Shown in pieces: positions 1 to 8,039 of a DNA stretch of 64,000 nt. A model generated the notes under the pieces. It worked only from the letters and a program-made list of their open reading frames with translations, ran no database searches and was not told the origin of the DNA. The stretch is from NCBI RefSeq assembly GCF_022763245.1, contig NZ_JALEGV010000041.1:1-64000 (forward strand). Reading direction: 5' to 3'. A program made the position numbers and the translations under genes. How positions within the stretch are numbered: the stretch's first letter is position 1; every line of letters begins with the position of its first letter. Source of the DNA: Oricola sp. Its GTDB lineage: Bacteria; Pseudomonadota; Alphaproteobacteria; Rhizobiales; Rhizobiaceae.

Positions 1-679
1 ATTCGATCGACAGCAGGCCGCTGCCCTTGTTGATCGCCTCGATGGCGCCGTCATAGCCGGTCACGTCGATCGTGTTGACGGTCAGGTCGCTGCCGTAATT
101 CAGGGCATAGATGGCGTGGTTGCCCTCCACCGTCCCGGTCGTGGTGATGGACAGCGCCCCGCTGCCGTAATTGCGGGCATTGACGGCATAATCGTCGGCA
201 TAGAGCTCGTAGGCTTCGATGGTCAGGTCTTCGCCATCCGCCCCGTTGCTGGCGAAGATCGCGTCTTCGCGCTTGGCGGACACAAACCCCGTGCTCGTGA
301 CGCTCAGCGAGCCGCTGCCGTCGTTGGTGGCGTTGATGCCGGTGTCGTCGGCGTAGATTTGGGACACGTAGGCGTCGGTGAATGTGAGCCCGCCCGTGCC
401 CGAAAGCGTGAGCGCGTCGCCGCCGCTCGATCGGGTGTCGATGCCGAAGCCGTCTATGGTGGTGATGACAAGCGGCGCGCCGGTGAGCACCTGGGTCACG
501 TCGGTGGCCGCGTTTTCAGCGCTGGAGCACAGATAGGTACTCGTGACGGCGGAGTAGTAGCAGCCGCCGGCCATTGCCCTGCGAGACCCGTATCCGGAGA
601 GGAAAACCCCCGTCAAAGCCGTCGTCACGGCAACATGTTTGCGAAAGGAAGTCCGCCCCCCGCGGGTCACCTTCACCAT
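1..679 (-). CDS. Autotransporter/adhesin-like secreted protein, 5' part only
   Basis: Reading leftward from the ATG at 677-679 the frame is open to the window edge (226 residues), so only the N-terminal part is present. A basic start (residues 1-15) is followed by a hydrophobic stretch VAVTTALTGVFLSG at about 16-29, which looks like a signal peptide. The rest is rich in Gly, Ser, Thr, Asn and Asp with degenerate repeats such as GSGSLSVTSTG, GSGALSITTTG and GSDLTVNT, the pattern of beta-helix passenger domains in type V autotransporters. The C-terminal barrel that would prove this lies outside the window. GAGGA directly abuts the ATG, so a GTG at codon 4 (9 bases further) may be the true start. 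A large adhesin secreted another way is the alternative. Confidence 0.6.
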   Translation of the reverse strand, partial: MVKVTRGGRTSFRKHVAVTTALTGVFLSGYGSRRAMAGGCYYSAVTSTYLCSSAENAATDVTQVLTGAPLVITTIDGFGIDTRSSGGDALTLSGTGGLTFTDAYVSQIYADDTGINATNDGSGSLSVTSTGFVSAKREDAIFASNGADGEDLTIEAYELYADDYAVNARNYGSGALSITTTGTVEGNHAIYALNYGSDLTVNTIDVTGYDGAIEAINKGSGLLSIE

Positions 680-874
680 TCCTCACCCCGAAACCTGTCG
701 CCCAGCCGAATCGAATATCCGGTCTTGAACAGGCATAAGGGCATGTAAATCTTGCCCTTTCAACTGCAGATAGGCGGAAAACGCTCAAAGAGCCGGCATT
801 GCCCTTCCCCAAGGGAGCAGCCCTCTCGCTCTCCCCGGGGCAAGGCGCCACGGATCCCGGGCGACCTGCGCGGC

Positions 875-1570
875 TCAGAAGCTGTGCTTTCGCGCGAGAA
901 CCGACCGGACCATCCCGGCGTCATATGGCTCCCCCAGGAAATCGAACAGCCGCCGCGCGTAGTCGGGGTTTTCCATCCATGCGTCATAGCTGAACAGAAG
1001 GGAGCGCTCGGACTTCAGCGCCCTGTTCTCCAGACGCCGGCGCGCGTTGTAGAGCACCTTTTTCGCATGCTCGGGATTCTGTTTGCCCCACCAATTGCTC
1101 TTGGAGGCGTCATCGACCGAGCGGATGTTGAAGATGAAGGCCGCACCTGGAAAGACGCGTTCGACGAAGTCCATATAGGCCTCGAAGGCATCGTCCTTCA
1201 TGTTCTGGATCGTGTGGCGAATCTCCTTGAACCCGCAGCACCGCGTTCCGGCCGGCACGTTCAGGACATCTTTGAAGAATGCGTCGACCAGGGTCCGCTC
1301 CAGTTCATGCGGCCGATATTGGTCGGCCCCGAACATGGGGTTGGTCGGAACCACCCCCGCCTTCGCCCAGACGCGGTGCACGCGCTCCACGCCGGAGGCC
1401 GCGCGGTGGAGATGAAACAGCGCGCCGTCGTTTTCCCCTCTGACGCAATATCCGTCGATCGCGTTGAGCATGCCCTGCAGCAATGTCGAGCCGCTGCGGC
1501 CGAACGTGACGATAAAGACGAACGGAAATCGGGCGAGGCCATCGCTTTCGAGGTAGCTTTGTATGGTCAT
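875..1570 (-). CDS. Sulfotransferase-family protein
   Basis: 231 residues. The N terminus has VTFGRSGSTLLQ (about 21-32), the 5'-phosphosulfate-binding loop of PAPS-dependent sulfotransferases. A later FIFNIRSVDDASKSNW supplies the Arg...Ser pair expected of the 3'-phosphate-binding motif. It would transfer sulfate from PAPS to a hydroxyl on a glycan, peptide or small molecule; the acceptor cannot be read from sequence. It is divergent from the PqqD-like gene and is one of two sulfotransferases flanking the Thr-rich peptide cassette (the other is at 5535-6230). That makes a role in decorating the same product likely, though inferred. No strong Shine-Dalgarno is visible before the ATG. Confidence 0.8.
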   Translation of the reverse strand: MTIQSYLESDGLARFPFVFIVTFGRSGSTLLQGMLNAIDGYCVRGENDGALFHLHRAASGVERVHRVWAKAGVVPTNPMFGADQYRPHELERTLVDAFFKDVLNVPAGTRCCGFKEIRHTIQNMKDDAFEAYMDFVERVFPGAAFIFNIRSVDDASKSNWWGKQNPEHAKKVLYNARRRLENRALKSERSLLFSYDAWMENPDYARRLFDFLGEPYDAGMVRSVLARKHSF

Positions 1571-1696
1571 GTGAAGAAAATATCGTATGGTCCGTACATG
1601 AACTTGGAGGCCCGGACAAAGCGTTCCGGCGGGAGACCATACTGGCCCGAAACTCTCCGGGTTGGGAAGTAAAGTCTGAATCTATTGGATGTGAAC

Positions 1697-2011
1697 ATGC
1701 CCGATCCGCATATGGTGCCAACTCATAGTGAAGGCGTCTACTCCGAGGTTCTGGATGACGAGGCAGTCGTGTATGATCGCCATCGCAAGCGCACGGTCTA
1801 TCTCAGCGAGACCGCGACGCTGATCTGGCACCTGTGCGACGGCAAGAGGACGATTGAGGACATCCTGACGCTCCTGATCGCGGAATATCCCGAATTCGCC
1901 TCACAGATCGAAAGCGACATCGTCGACGCCATCGCGCATATGTCGAGCGCGCGGATCATTGTTCTGAAGGATCCGGCATCCCAACCATCGCAGGCTGACG
2001 CGCAAAACTGA
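1697..2011 (+). CDS. PqqD-like peptide chaperone (RRE-type)
   Basis: 104 residues from the ATG at 1697; in-frame TTG (1685) and GTG (1691) starts are also possible. The core VYDRHRKRTVYLSETATLIWHLCDG, followed by an acidic helical half, matches the PqqD fold: a small winged-helix domain that binds leader peptides in PQQ, lasso-peptide and other RiPP pathways. Small PqqD proteins are also established partners of HPr-kinase-like proteins and nucleotidyltransferases in the HPr-rel-A type systems. Here it is the only cassette gene on the plus strand and is convergent with the kinase/glycosyltransferase fusion. Its likely job is to present the small exported peptide encoded at 3915-4178, which is inference. 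Confidence 0.8.
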   Translation: MPDPHMVPTHSEGVYSEVLDDEAVVYDRHRKRTVYLSETATLIWHLCDGKRTIEDILTLLIAEYPEFASQIESDIVDAIAHMSSARIIVLKDPASQPSQADAQN

Positions 2012-2034
2012 TCGCAGCCCCCGCGTGATCCGCG

Positions 2035-3852
2035 CTAGTCAGTGGCGTCGGCAAGCCTGTTCCTGGCCCTTGCGAGGAGCCTTTCCGCCAATTTCTCGCC
2101 GAGAAGCTCCTTGAAATGGTTCTCCATTTCGGCCGCAGGCAGGCCAAGTTCGGCATGGCCGGTCGCATAGTTGAAGACTCGGTCTTCCCAACGGTTCGGG
2201 TAGGGCGCGCCGGCCGGTCGTCCGAACCTGTGTACCCAGCCGAGATACGGCAGACACAATGCGCGTCCACCGGCCTGTCGGAACTTCTCATGCAGATAGC
2301 CCTCTTCGCCGCCGAAGCCGCGAAAAGCAGGATTGAAGCCCGGCCAGGCCGCTTTTCGGCATGAGAAAAGACCAAGCCCATGCATCCCGATTTCAAACGG
2401 TTGGCGGCCAAGGTCATCGCGTGGCTCCGGCTTGGACCATTGGCCAAACATTCCGCCGCTCCAGACAGGGTTGAAATGCGTCGCGACCTTGGCCAGATCG
2501 TCGTACACCAAGGGCCCCTGCAGGAGGTCAACGCTGTCCGGATGGTCGGCATAGTAGTCGAGAAGCCGGCGGATTCCGCCCGGCACGACCAGGACATGAC
2601 TGTCCATGCACAGAACATAGGGGCAGGACGCCTGCTCGAAAACAATGCCCTTGACGAAACCGCCGGACCACTCGCCGAACGGCACGTAGCGGAAGTTGTC
2701 GATTGGGCCCTCCAGTTTCTTGAGGGCCTGGCTGTGGGGTCCGTCGGGATGGTTGTCGACGACCAGGAACTCGACCTCATCGACGATCTCGGGATGGTAG
2801 AGGCGAAGCGCCTGAAGCGTGAAATAGACGCCATCATAGTCGTCATAGGTGGCCATGCCGATCGTCAGCTTCCGGCCCTCGAAGCGCCGTTCGCTCGCCT
2901 TGGGGATCGGCCGGGGCGGCTTCGGCGGGTTCTTGGGGCCCGGCAAGGCGGGCGCGTCAGATCCGAGAGCAGAGATGAACTTCCGGCTCTCCGATGCCGA
3001 CCAACCGCCCCCGACGACCACCCGGAGCAGCTGGTCGAGCGTGCCCGCCAATTGGTCGAAGCGACCGTAGCGCAGGCTGACCGCCGGCGTCGCGAGTGCC
3101 ATCGCCTTGAGTTGCTCAAGGCCCGCGTGCTCCAGATTCCTGGAATTGAGATTGGCCTCCATCAGCTTGGCCGCGCATTGCGCGGCGCTGAGCGGGCGCA
3201 TGGACAATTCGGCTTCGGCGACAAAGTTCACGAAGACGATGAAGCCGCATTGCCTCGCCTCACGCGATGGCGGTGAGAGCGACGGGGCCAGGAGGAGGTT
3301 GTCATTAGCCTCGATCGCGCCAGCAGATTCGCTGATTGCGAGAGCAGCGACATGATCCCGCGTGCCGGGCTTGACGACGAGCGGCCGGAAGAACGGCGCT
3401 ACCTCTCCCGTCCCGTTCAGCCCGACAAGTTCGTCCGAAAGATAGTCGAAGCCGTTCGAGGCCAGCCAGGCGACGAGCGACGTCTTCCCCGCACCACTGC
3501 GGCCGGCCACGAGAATCGTCCTGTCCCGCAACCCCACGGCCCCGGCGTGAAGCGCGACACCGCTTTCGAGGTCAAAGACGAGCGCCCGAACGATCTCTTC
3601 CATAAGCCAGGTGAGCGCCTCGCCCCGCTTGAGATCATGACGCGGCGCGGCAAAGGGCGACGTCAGATGGTAGTTGCCCGGCACGCTTTCAGTCAGCACG
3701 ACACGCGGGGTTCCAGCCCCGATCGCCGGACCAGCGCCTCGCCCGAAAAGCAACTCGATGTCCTGACCGAGGGACGCCGGGTATTCGACGCCGACCGAAC
3801 GGTCGAGCAAGACGAAAGCCGTTGTGTTCCCGGTCGAGGACATCGGATGCAT
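2035..3852 (-). CDS. HPr kinase-like / glycosyltransferase fusion protein
   Basis: 605 residues in two modules. Residues about 1-290 form an HPr-kinase-like domain with GALHAGAV-type sequence near 100, Walker A GRSGAGKT (117-124) and LSDEL (about 138-142). A Pro-rich linker follows (about 301-318). Residues about 329-605 form a family-2-like glycosyltransferase (LTIGMATYDDYDGV start, FLVVDNHPD, then CMDSH at about 415-419 in place of the usual DxD). HPrK homologues phosphorylate Ser on lasso peptides (paeninodin), and related clusters add sugars onto the phosphate. A kinase fused to a glycosyltransferase therefore suggests sequential phosphorylation and glycosylation of one acceptor. TAAGG lies a few bases before the ATG. 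It starts 62 bases downstream of the Thr-rich peptide gene, probably in the same transcript. Confidence 0.78.
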   Translation of the reverse strand: MHPMSSTGNTTAFVLLDRSVGVEYPASLGQDIELLFGRGAGPAIGAGTPRVVLTESVPGNYHLTSPFAAPRHDLKRGEALTWLMEEIVRALVFDLESGVALHAGAVGLRDRTILVAGRSGAGKTSLVAWLASNGFDYLSDELVGLNGTGEVAPFFRPLVVKPGTRDHVAALAISESAGAIEANDNLLLAPSLSPPSREARQCGFIVFVNFVAEAELSMRPLSAAQCAAKLMEANLNSRNLEHAGLEQLKAMALATPAVSLRYGRFDQLAGTLDQLLRVVVGGGWSASESRKFISALGSDAPALPGPKNPPKPPRPIPKASERRFEGRKLTIGMATYDDYDGVYFTLQALRLYHPEIVDEVEFLVVDNHPDGPHSQALKKLEGPIDNFRYVPFGEWSGGFVKGIVFEQASCPYVLCMDSHVLVVPGGIRRLLDYYADHPDSVDLLQGPLVYDDLAKVATHFNPVWSGGMFGQWSKPEPRDDLGRQPFEIGMHGLGLFSCRKAAWPGFNPAFRGFGGEEGYLHEKFRQAGGRALCLPYLGWVHRFGRPAGAPYPNRWEDRVFNYATGHAELGLPAAEMENHFKELLGEKLAERLLARARNRLADATD

Positions 3853-3914
3853 CGTGCCTTAGAGATCGATCTTGGAGCGGATCGATGAAACGGTCACATC
3901 AGACGGCATCGCCC

Positions 3915-4178
3915 TTACGGCGGCTCTGTCGTTGTCGTCGACTCCTCTGTCGTCGTCGGCTCTTCGGTCGTCGACGTCGTCGTTGTCGGATCCTCCGATG
4001 TCGTGGGGTTTGGCGTTGTCGGGCCAACCGGGGAAGCGTCGGCGTGCGCGGGAACGGCGATCAATTGGACAACGGGCTTCGTCCATGTCTCGGGCAGCGC
4101 GATCGTCACGGCAGCAGCGCCGGCAGCCCCGCCAAGCTTCAATACTCTACGACGTGTGGGATTGTTCTTGTCATTCAT
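3915..4178 (-). CDS. Small Tat-type exported Thr/Ser-rich peptide, candidate modified substrate
   Basis: 87 residues. The N terminus has RRRVLKLGG (9-17) and a short hydrophobic stretch (18-28), resembling a twin-arginine signal. TWTKPVVQLIAVPAHA (31-46) follows; WTKPVV...PAHA motifs recur in small exported proteins of several phyla, and AHA looks like a signal peptidase site. The predicted mature part (47-87) is 41 residues with 17 Thr and 4 Ser, otherwise Pro, Glu and Asp, and no Lys, Arg or Cys. Such a tail offers many hydroxyls for phosphate, sugar or sulfate. It lies between the nucleotidyltransferase and the kinase/glycosyltransferase on the same strand. The function is unknown and the substrate role is inferred from composition and context. 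Confidence 0.75.
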   Translation of the reverse strand: MNDKNNPTRRRVLKLGGAAGAAAVTIALPETWTKPVVQLIAVPAHADASPVGPTTPNPTTSEDPTTTTSTTEEPTTTEESTTTTEPP

Positions 4179-4234
4179 GATTTGACCGCCCGTGTCCTAT
4201 CAGTGAACTGTTTCCCTGGCATGAACGCCAAGCT

Positions 4235-4274
4235 CTATCTGTAGTAATTCCCCTGGCCCGCAGCCAACAGATAG
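4235..4274. promoter_or_regulatory. Inverted repeat upstream of the Thr-rich peptide gene
   Basis: CTATCTGT at 4235-4242 and ACAGATAG at 4267-4274 are exact reverse complements separated by 24 bases, about 60-100 bases upstream of the peptide start at 4178. The spacing suits a dimeric regulator or a leader hairpin. No regulator gene in the cassette is obvious. Confidence 0.4.
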
Positions 4275-4343
4275 TATCAGGAACTCTAGAGAGCGCACCC
4301 GGGGACTTCAACCCGAATCTTGTCATGCAAGTAATTTCCCTGG
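4243..4343. repeat. Direct repeat AGTAATTYCCCTGG (two copies)
   Basis: AGTAATTCCCCTGG at 4243-4256 and AGTAATTTCCCTGG at 4330-4343 differ at one position and lie 87 bases apart, in the gap between the nucleotidyltransferase gene and the peptide gene. A third partial match, TTTCCCTGGC, begins at 4211. They may be binding sites or remnants of a duplication. The rest of the 4179-4422 gap shows no gene. Confidence 0.4.
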
Positions 4344-4422
4344 GCGATTAATGGCGACAGGCTTCCGCGACCATCCAGCCAAATAAACACGCGCGCTGTG
4401 TTCAGTCGCCCTTGTAACGCAT

Positions 4423-5442
4423 TCATGCGCGGGTCGCGGAATTTGCGGCGAAGGATCGATCCTTTTTCAGCATTTCCCGTAACACTGACCGGCGCCATGT
4501 GTGGATCGTCCGTGAGCGCTGCTGCATGGCGACCACCACCGTCCCGCTGATCAGCCTCGGGATCAGATTCCCGCGATCGATCGGCCCGAGGGCCTGCGCA
4601 ATCTCATGGCATCGACGGTCTTCATAGATGTGTCCCGCAATGTTCAGCGCTGCCACGATCGCGAACCGGGTGCCCGTCTTCTCCGCGATGTCTTGCAGAC
4701 GCCGTTCGTCGGCAGCATCGGTCAGGTGTCTTGCGGCCTGGACAATGTCGGTGACCTGGCGAAGCCGGTCGAACTGGTGCGCCGCGCCGTGAACCGCCGC
4801 CACAGTGAGGAGGGGCGCCGGCGCAGAGACTGAATCGGGATCGTCACCCTCGACAATGTCCGAATATGTCAGTCTTAGCTGCGTGCCCAGGCTCCGCGAA
4901 TGAATGAGATCGCTATGCACCTCGATGGCCATGTGGGGGTAATCGGGACTGTAGAACTTCCACTCGCGCGCCGACGGGTCGATTTCGCCATCCGACCGGA
5001 GCCCCCGCGCGAGGAGGCCGTCGCGCACCCAGTCCAGCCCCGAACCGCGCGCCAGAAAATCGATGTCGGTATACGTCCTCAGGGACGGTTTCGCATAGAG
5101 ATGCCGAGCGAAGACCGGGCCCTTGACGATGGTGGCGGGAACGCCGGCGGCGTTGACGCCGTCCATCACCGACACCGCCATTTGCCGCAGCATGAGACAC
5201 AGGCCGATGGCGGCGTTGTGCCGGGACACCGCGGCGTCGAACATGGCCTGTGCCGCCGGTTCGTCAGGCCGTTGCAGATTGGCGAGAACCGGACCGAGCA
5301 CGCCGTGCCTTTCGGCAAGCACAAGGAGGCGATTCAACCGTCCGGCACCCATGCCGACGCCCGGTGACGGGTCCTGCCTCTCGGGATCGGAAAGGAGGAT
5401 CAGCCGATCCACGATCGATCCGTGCCTTCGATACTGTGCCAT
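4423..5442 (-). CDS. NTP_transf_5-type nucleotidyltransferase-fold protein
   Basis: 339 residues from the ATG at 5442, which is preceded by AAGGGTGG; a longer in-frame extension exists but would overlap the upstream sulfotransferase gene. Residues about 100-130 read GVPATIVKGPVFARHL then TYTDIDFL, the Lys-Gly and DxD (126/128) pattern of the uncharacterised nucleotidyltransferase family seen beside PqqD and HPrK-like genes. In pseudomycoidin-type lasso clusters a member of this family adds hexose to a phosphorylated residue. It probably acts on the product of the neighbouring kinase, which is inference from family and context. Confidence 0.75.
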   Translation of the reverse strand: MAQYRRHGSIVDRLILLSDPERQDPSPGVGMGAGRLNRLLVLAERHGVLGPVLANLQRPDEPAAQAMFDAAVSRHNAAIGLCLMLRQMAVSVMDGVNAAGVPATIVKGPVFARHLYAKPSLRTYTDIDFLARGSGLDWVRDGLLARGLRSDGEIDPSAREWKFYSPDYPHMAIEVHSDLIHSRSLGTQLRLTYSDIVEGDDPDSVSAPAPLLTVAAVHGAAHQFDRLRQVTDIVQAARHLTDAADERRLQDIAEKTGTRFAIVAALNIAGHIYEDRRCHEIAQALGPIDRGNLIPRLISGTVVVAMQQRSRTIHTWRRSVLREMLKKDRSFAANSATRA

Positions 5443-5534
5443 CAGCCACCCTTGACCATCGAATGCCGGCCATCCTGTCCGCAAGGGCCGCGAAATGCAC
5501 GATCGGACCGCGCCGATCCAAAGGCAACCCTTTA

Positions 5535-6230
5535 TCAGACGGGCGGAGTATAGCCGAAGATCTCGACATCCCTGCGATAGAGCCTCGCGACCGCGGCGCA
5601 AGTCTCCTCGTCATAATAGTCCTGGAACGTCGCCGGGCGCGGCGAGCTATGCTGTTTGCCTCGGCCAAGGGACAGCCATGTCCGCGAAGGCGCTCCGGAC
5701 GTCTGGTCCCGGGAGGCGTTCACATGCGGCAGCTCATTCAGCGGCATGCCCAGCCTCTGGCAGACGCTGTTGAAATCGGCTTCAAGGTTCTCGAAGCGTC
5801 CGACAAAATCGACCATCGGGCGTCCCCCGGGATCGCAGATGAAATCGCTTTGCGGTGCCACGAACCAGTGCCTGTCGCGCCAGATCCGGCCCCTGAATTC
5901 GCGCAGGACGAATTCACGGAAGCTGATCCTCTTGTCGAAACCCAAATACCGATACATGGAGACCACGCGCGCCCATGGATCGCGCACGAAGGCGAATTTG
6001 AAATAGGCCTCGAACTGCTCCTGCGTCATGTGATTGCAGGACACATATTCATGCCATTTGAGATGCGCGAGCCGCGGCGGACCGCGATCCGGCCGGTCGT
6101 TGCGCCGCAGCAGCAGGGCCTCACGCGTCTTCCAGGTCAGACCGAGCTGCGTGAGAAAGACGTGCTCGATGCTCTGCCCGGCCGTCTTGGGAATGTGAAT
6201 GAAGACGCATCTGTGATGGTGAGAGATCAT
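5535..6230 (-). CDS. Sulfotransferase, HIPKTAG type
   Basis: 231 residues. HIPKTAGQS (12-20) is the 5'-phosphosulfate loop of the carbohydrate-type (family 2) sulfotransferases, and KFAFVRDPWARVVSMYRYL is the matching 3'-phosphate motif with its conserved Arg and Ser. These enzymes sulfate sugars or, less often, protein hydroxyls using PAPS. It is the first gene of the minus-strand run that continues with the nucleotidyltransferase, the Thr-rich peptide and the kinase/glycosyltransferase. It belongs to a different sulfotransferase subfamily from the gene at 875-1570, so two different acceptor positions are plausible. The Shine-Dalgarno is weak. Confidence 0.85.
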   Translation of the reverse strand: MISHHHRCVFIHIPKTAGQSIEHVFLTQLGLTWKTREALLLRRNDRPDRGPPRLAHLKWHEYVSCNHMTQEQFEAYFKFAFVRDPWARVVSMYRYLGFDKRISFREFVLREFRGRIWRDRHWFVAPQSDFICDPGGRPMVDFVGRFENLEADFNSVCQRLGMPLNELPHVNASRDQTSGAPSRTWLSLGRGKQHSSPRPATFQDYYDEETCAAVARLYRRDVEIFGYTPPV

Positions 6231-6321
6231 GCCGCAGGAGCGTCACATCAAGAGCCCCGATCTCCCCTCTCTATCGCCACCGTCCGGATGGCGCGATTGA
6301 TCATGGCAACCGTCCATCGGG

Positions 6322-6350
6322 CATAGGCGCTACTGGTTCATCTTGGTCAA
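6322..6350 (-). promoter_or_regulatory. Candidate sigma70 promoter for the decoration cassette
   Basis: On the minus strand TTGACC (complement of 6345-6350) is followed after 17 bases by CCTATG (complement of 6322-6327), about 90 bases upstream of the sulfotransferase start. The -35 match is good and the -10 match weak. No other clear promoter lies in the 6231-6431 gap, which contains no gene. Confidence 0.3.
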
Positions 6351-6431
6351 TCACGTTCGGTGCTCCTTCGAGTGTAACACCGCCGATCGAGGAACCGAAC
6401 AAGTATCGAAGGAGGCGACCGGCCCGCCTCG

Positions 6432-7604
6432 TCAGGCGACCGTGTTCCTCAGGATGTGGATGGCGCAGGCCTGTGCGTCGTTTCCCTTGTTTCCGCCCAT
6501 GATCTGGGCAAGCCCCGTCTCCGCCGACCGGATCTGGCGCTCTCCGGCCGTGCCCCGGAGCTGCTGGACGATCTCGTAGATCTGCGCCAGGCCGGACGCG
6601 CCGGGAGGATGACCGCGTGCGAGGAGACCGCCGCTCGGGTTGATCGGAATGCTTCCGGTCAGCGCGGTTTCTCCGCTGGCGGTGAAGGCGCCGCCTTCGC
6701 CCGCGGCGCAGAAGCCCAGCGTCTCGCAATGGACGATCTCTGAGATGGTGAAGGCGTCATGGACCTCGACGAGATCCACCTCGCGGGGCGAGATCCCCGC
6801 GGCCGCATAGGCCGATCGTGCGCAATGCCGTTCGCTTTCCCAGAAGGTCATGTCGCGCAGGGGCTCGTAGTCGCCGGAAGCCAGGACCGAGGCGGCAATC
6901 TCGACACCCTCGGCGCTGCGGGCCTTCAGCGAAGCGCGCGAACAGACAACGGCAGCAGCGGCGCCGTCGCTGTTGGGGCAGCACGAGAACAGCGTCAGCG
7001 GGTCGGCGATCATCGGCGAGGCGAGCACCTCGTCCAGCGTCACGGGCTTGTTGAACTGCGCCTTGGGGTTCAGGGCGCCATTGTCGTGATTCTTCACCGA
7101 AACCTGCGCCATCTGTTCCGGCGTGGTGCCGTAGGTCGTCATGTGGCGGTTGGCGATCAGTGCGAAGGTGCCCGGAAAGATGTCGCCGAGCTGGGCCTCG
7201 ACCTGCGCGATGCCGGCTTCGAGCACGGTGCCCTTCGGCATGACGGCCTTGTCCACGCCGAAGGCGAGGACGACGTCGTGAATGCCCCAGGCGACGTCGC
7301 GCCAGGCGAGGTGCAGCGCGGTCGCGCCTGTGGCGCAGGCGTTCTCGACATTGACGACGGGTATGCGACCCATGCCGAGCTGCATGAGGACCGACTGGCC
7401 GACCCCCGTCTCCTTTTGCACCAACGCCGCCATGGCCGATCCGCAATAGGCCGCCTGAACGTCGCGCGGAACGACCCCGGCATCCGCCATCGCGTCCTGC
7501 ACGGCTTCGACGCCGAGATCGATCAGGCTGCGGTCCGGATGCTTGCCGAAAGCCGTCATGCCGACGCCGGCGACGAAGGCGCTGCTGGGTGCGGAGCGCG
7601 TCAT
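6432..7604 (-). CDS. SCP-x-type thiolase (thiolase family, acetyl-CoA acyltransferase-like)
   Basis: 390 residues from the ATG at 7604; a longer open frame upstream is the shadow of the OB-fold gene. ENACATG places the nucleophilic Cys at 90. HDAFT and GHPPGASG near the C terminus supply the other thiolase active-site loops. The SCP-x-type group cleaves 3-ketoacyl-CoAs, often branched or steroid side-chain substrates, and commonly works with a small OB-fold/zinc-ribbon protein, exactly the gene it overlaps here (ATGA at 7601-7604). It is the last gene of the operon that begins with the TetR gene at 15597. Confidence 0.88.
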   Translation of the reverse strand: MTRSAPSSAFVAGVGMTAFGKHPDRSLIDLGVEAVQDAMADAGVVPRDVQAAYCGSAMAALVQKETGVGQSVLMQLGMGRIPVVNVENACATGATALHLAWRDVAWGIHDVVLAFGVDKAVMPKGTVLEAGIAQVEAQLGDIFPGTFALIANRHMTTYGTTPEQMAQVSVKNHDNGALNPKAQFNKPVTLDEVLASPMIADPLTLFSCCPNSDGAAAAVVCSRASLKARSAEGVEIAASVLASGDYEPLRDMTFWESERHCARSAYAAAGISPREVDLVEVHDAFTISEIVHCETLGFCAAGEGGAFTASGETALTGSIPINPSGGLLARGHPPGASGLAQIYEIVQQLRGTAGERQIRSAETGLAQIMGGNKGNDAQACAIHILRNTVA

Positions 7605-8038
7605 GAACGGCTCTCCTGCACAGCGAAGCCATAGCCGAGTGTGCCCGGTATCGCCTTGGCCGGGATTTCGAAGAAGACGAGACGGACGGCGTCGCCGACA
7701 GACACCGCTGGCCCCTTTTCGCCGACCAATGGCGCGAAGATGCGGGTGTCGTCCGCGGCCAGGTCCACGTAACCGTAGGAATATGGCGCCGGATGCCCGA
7801 GCGCCGAAGGCAGGCGGATCGTCGTGGCGGCATAGACCACGCCGTCGCCGGACAGGAGGTGATCCTCGACCGGCGTTCCGGGCGGACAATGCGGACAGCC
7901 GGCCCGGGCGGGAAAGGTCACGCGGCCGCAGCCGCTGCAGCGTCCCGCGACGAGACCCGTCGGCTCGCCATTCGCGTCGAGCCGGAACATGCCTGGCCGG
8001 AGCGGAGCGAGCCCCGCTAGCGAAGGTTTGTCGGTCAT
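7601..8038 (-). CDS. Zinc-ribbon / OB-fold protein, thiolase partner (DUF35 type)
   Basis: 145 residues. CSGCG...CPHC (about 34-52) is a four-Cys zinc ribbon, followed by a beta-rich OB-fold domain with SYGYVDL and VRLVFFEIP strands. Proteins of this family bind thiolase-superfamily enzymes and can bind acyl-CoA; they are encoded beside SCP-x-type thiolases and are needed for their activity in steroid and lipid side-chain degradation. Its stop overlaps the thiolase start, so the two are probably translated together in equal amounts. Confidence 0.85.
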   Translation of the reverse strand: MTDKPSLAGLAPLRPGMFRLDANGEPTGLVAGRCSGCGRVTFPARAGCPHCPPGTPVEDHLLSGDGVVYAATTIRLPSALGHPAPYSYGYVDLAADDTRIFAPLVGEKGPAVSVGDAVRLVFFEIPAKAIPGTLGYGFAVQESRS

Positions 8039-8039
8039 G

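Noticed and set aside
116-748. Long plus-strand frame at the left edge
   Set aside because: It is antisense to the repeat-rich secreted protein, with Arg/Gly/Ala-rich shadow composition and no recognisable domain.
875-6230. Lasso peptide cluster
   Set aside because: Despite the PqqD, HPrK-like and nucleotidyltransferase genes there is no asparagine-synthetase-like cyclase or transglutaminase-like leader peptidase here, and the small peptide has a Tat-like export signal and no lasso-type core.
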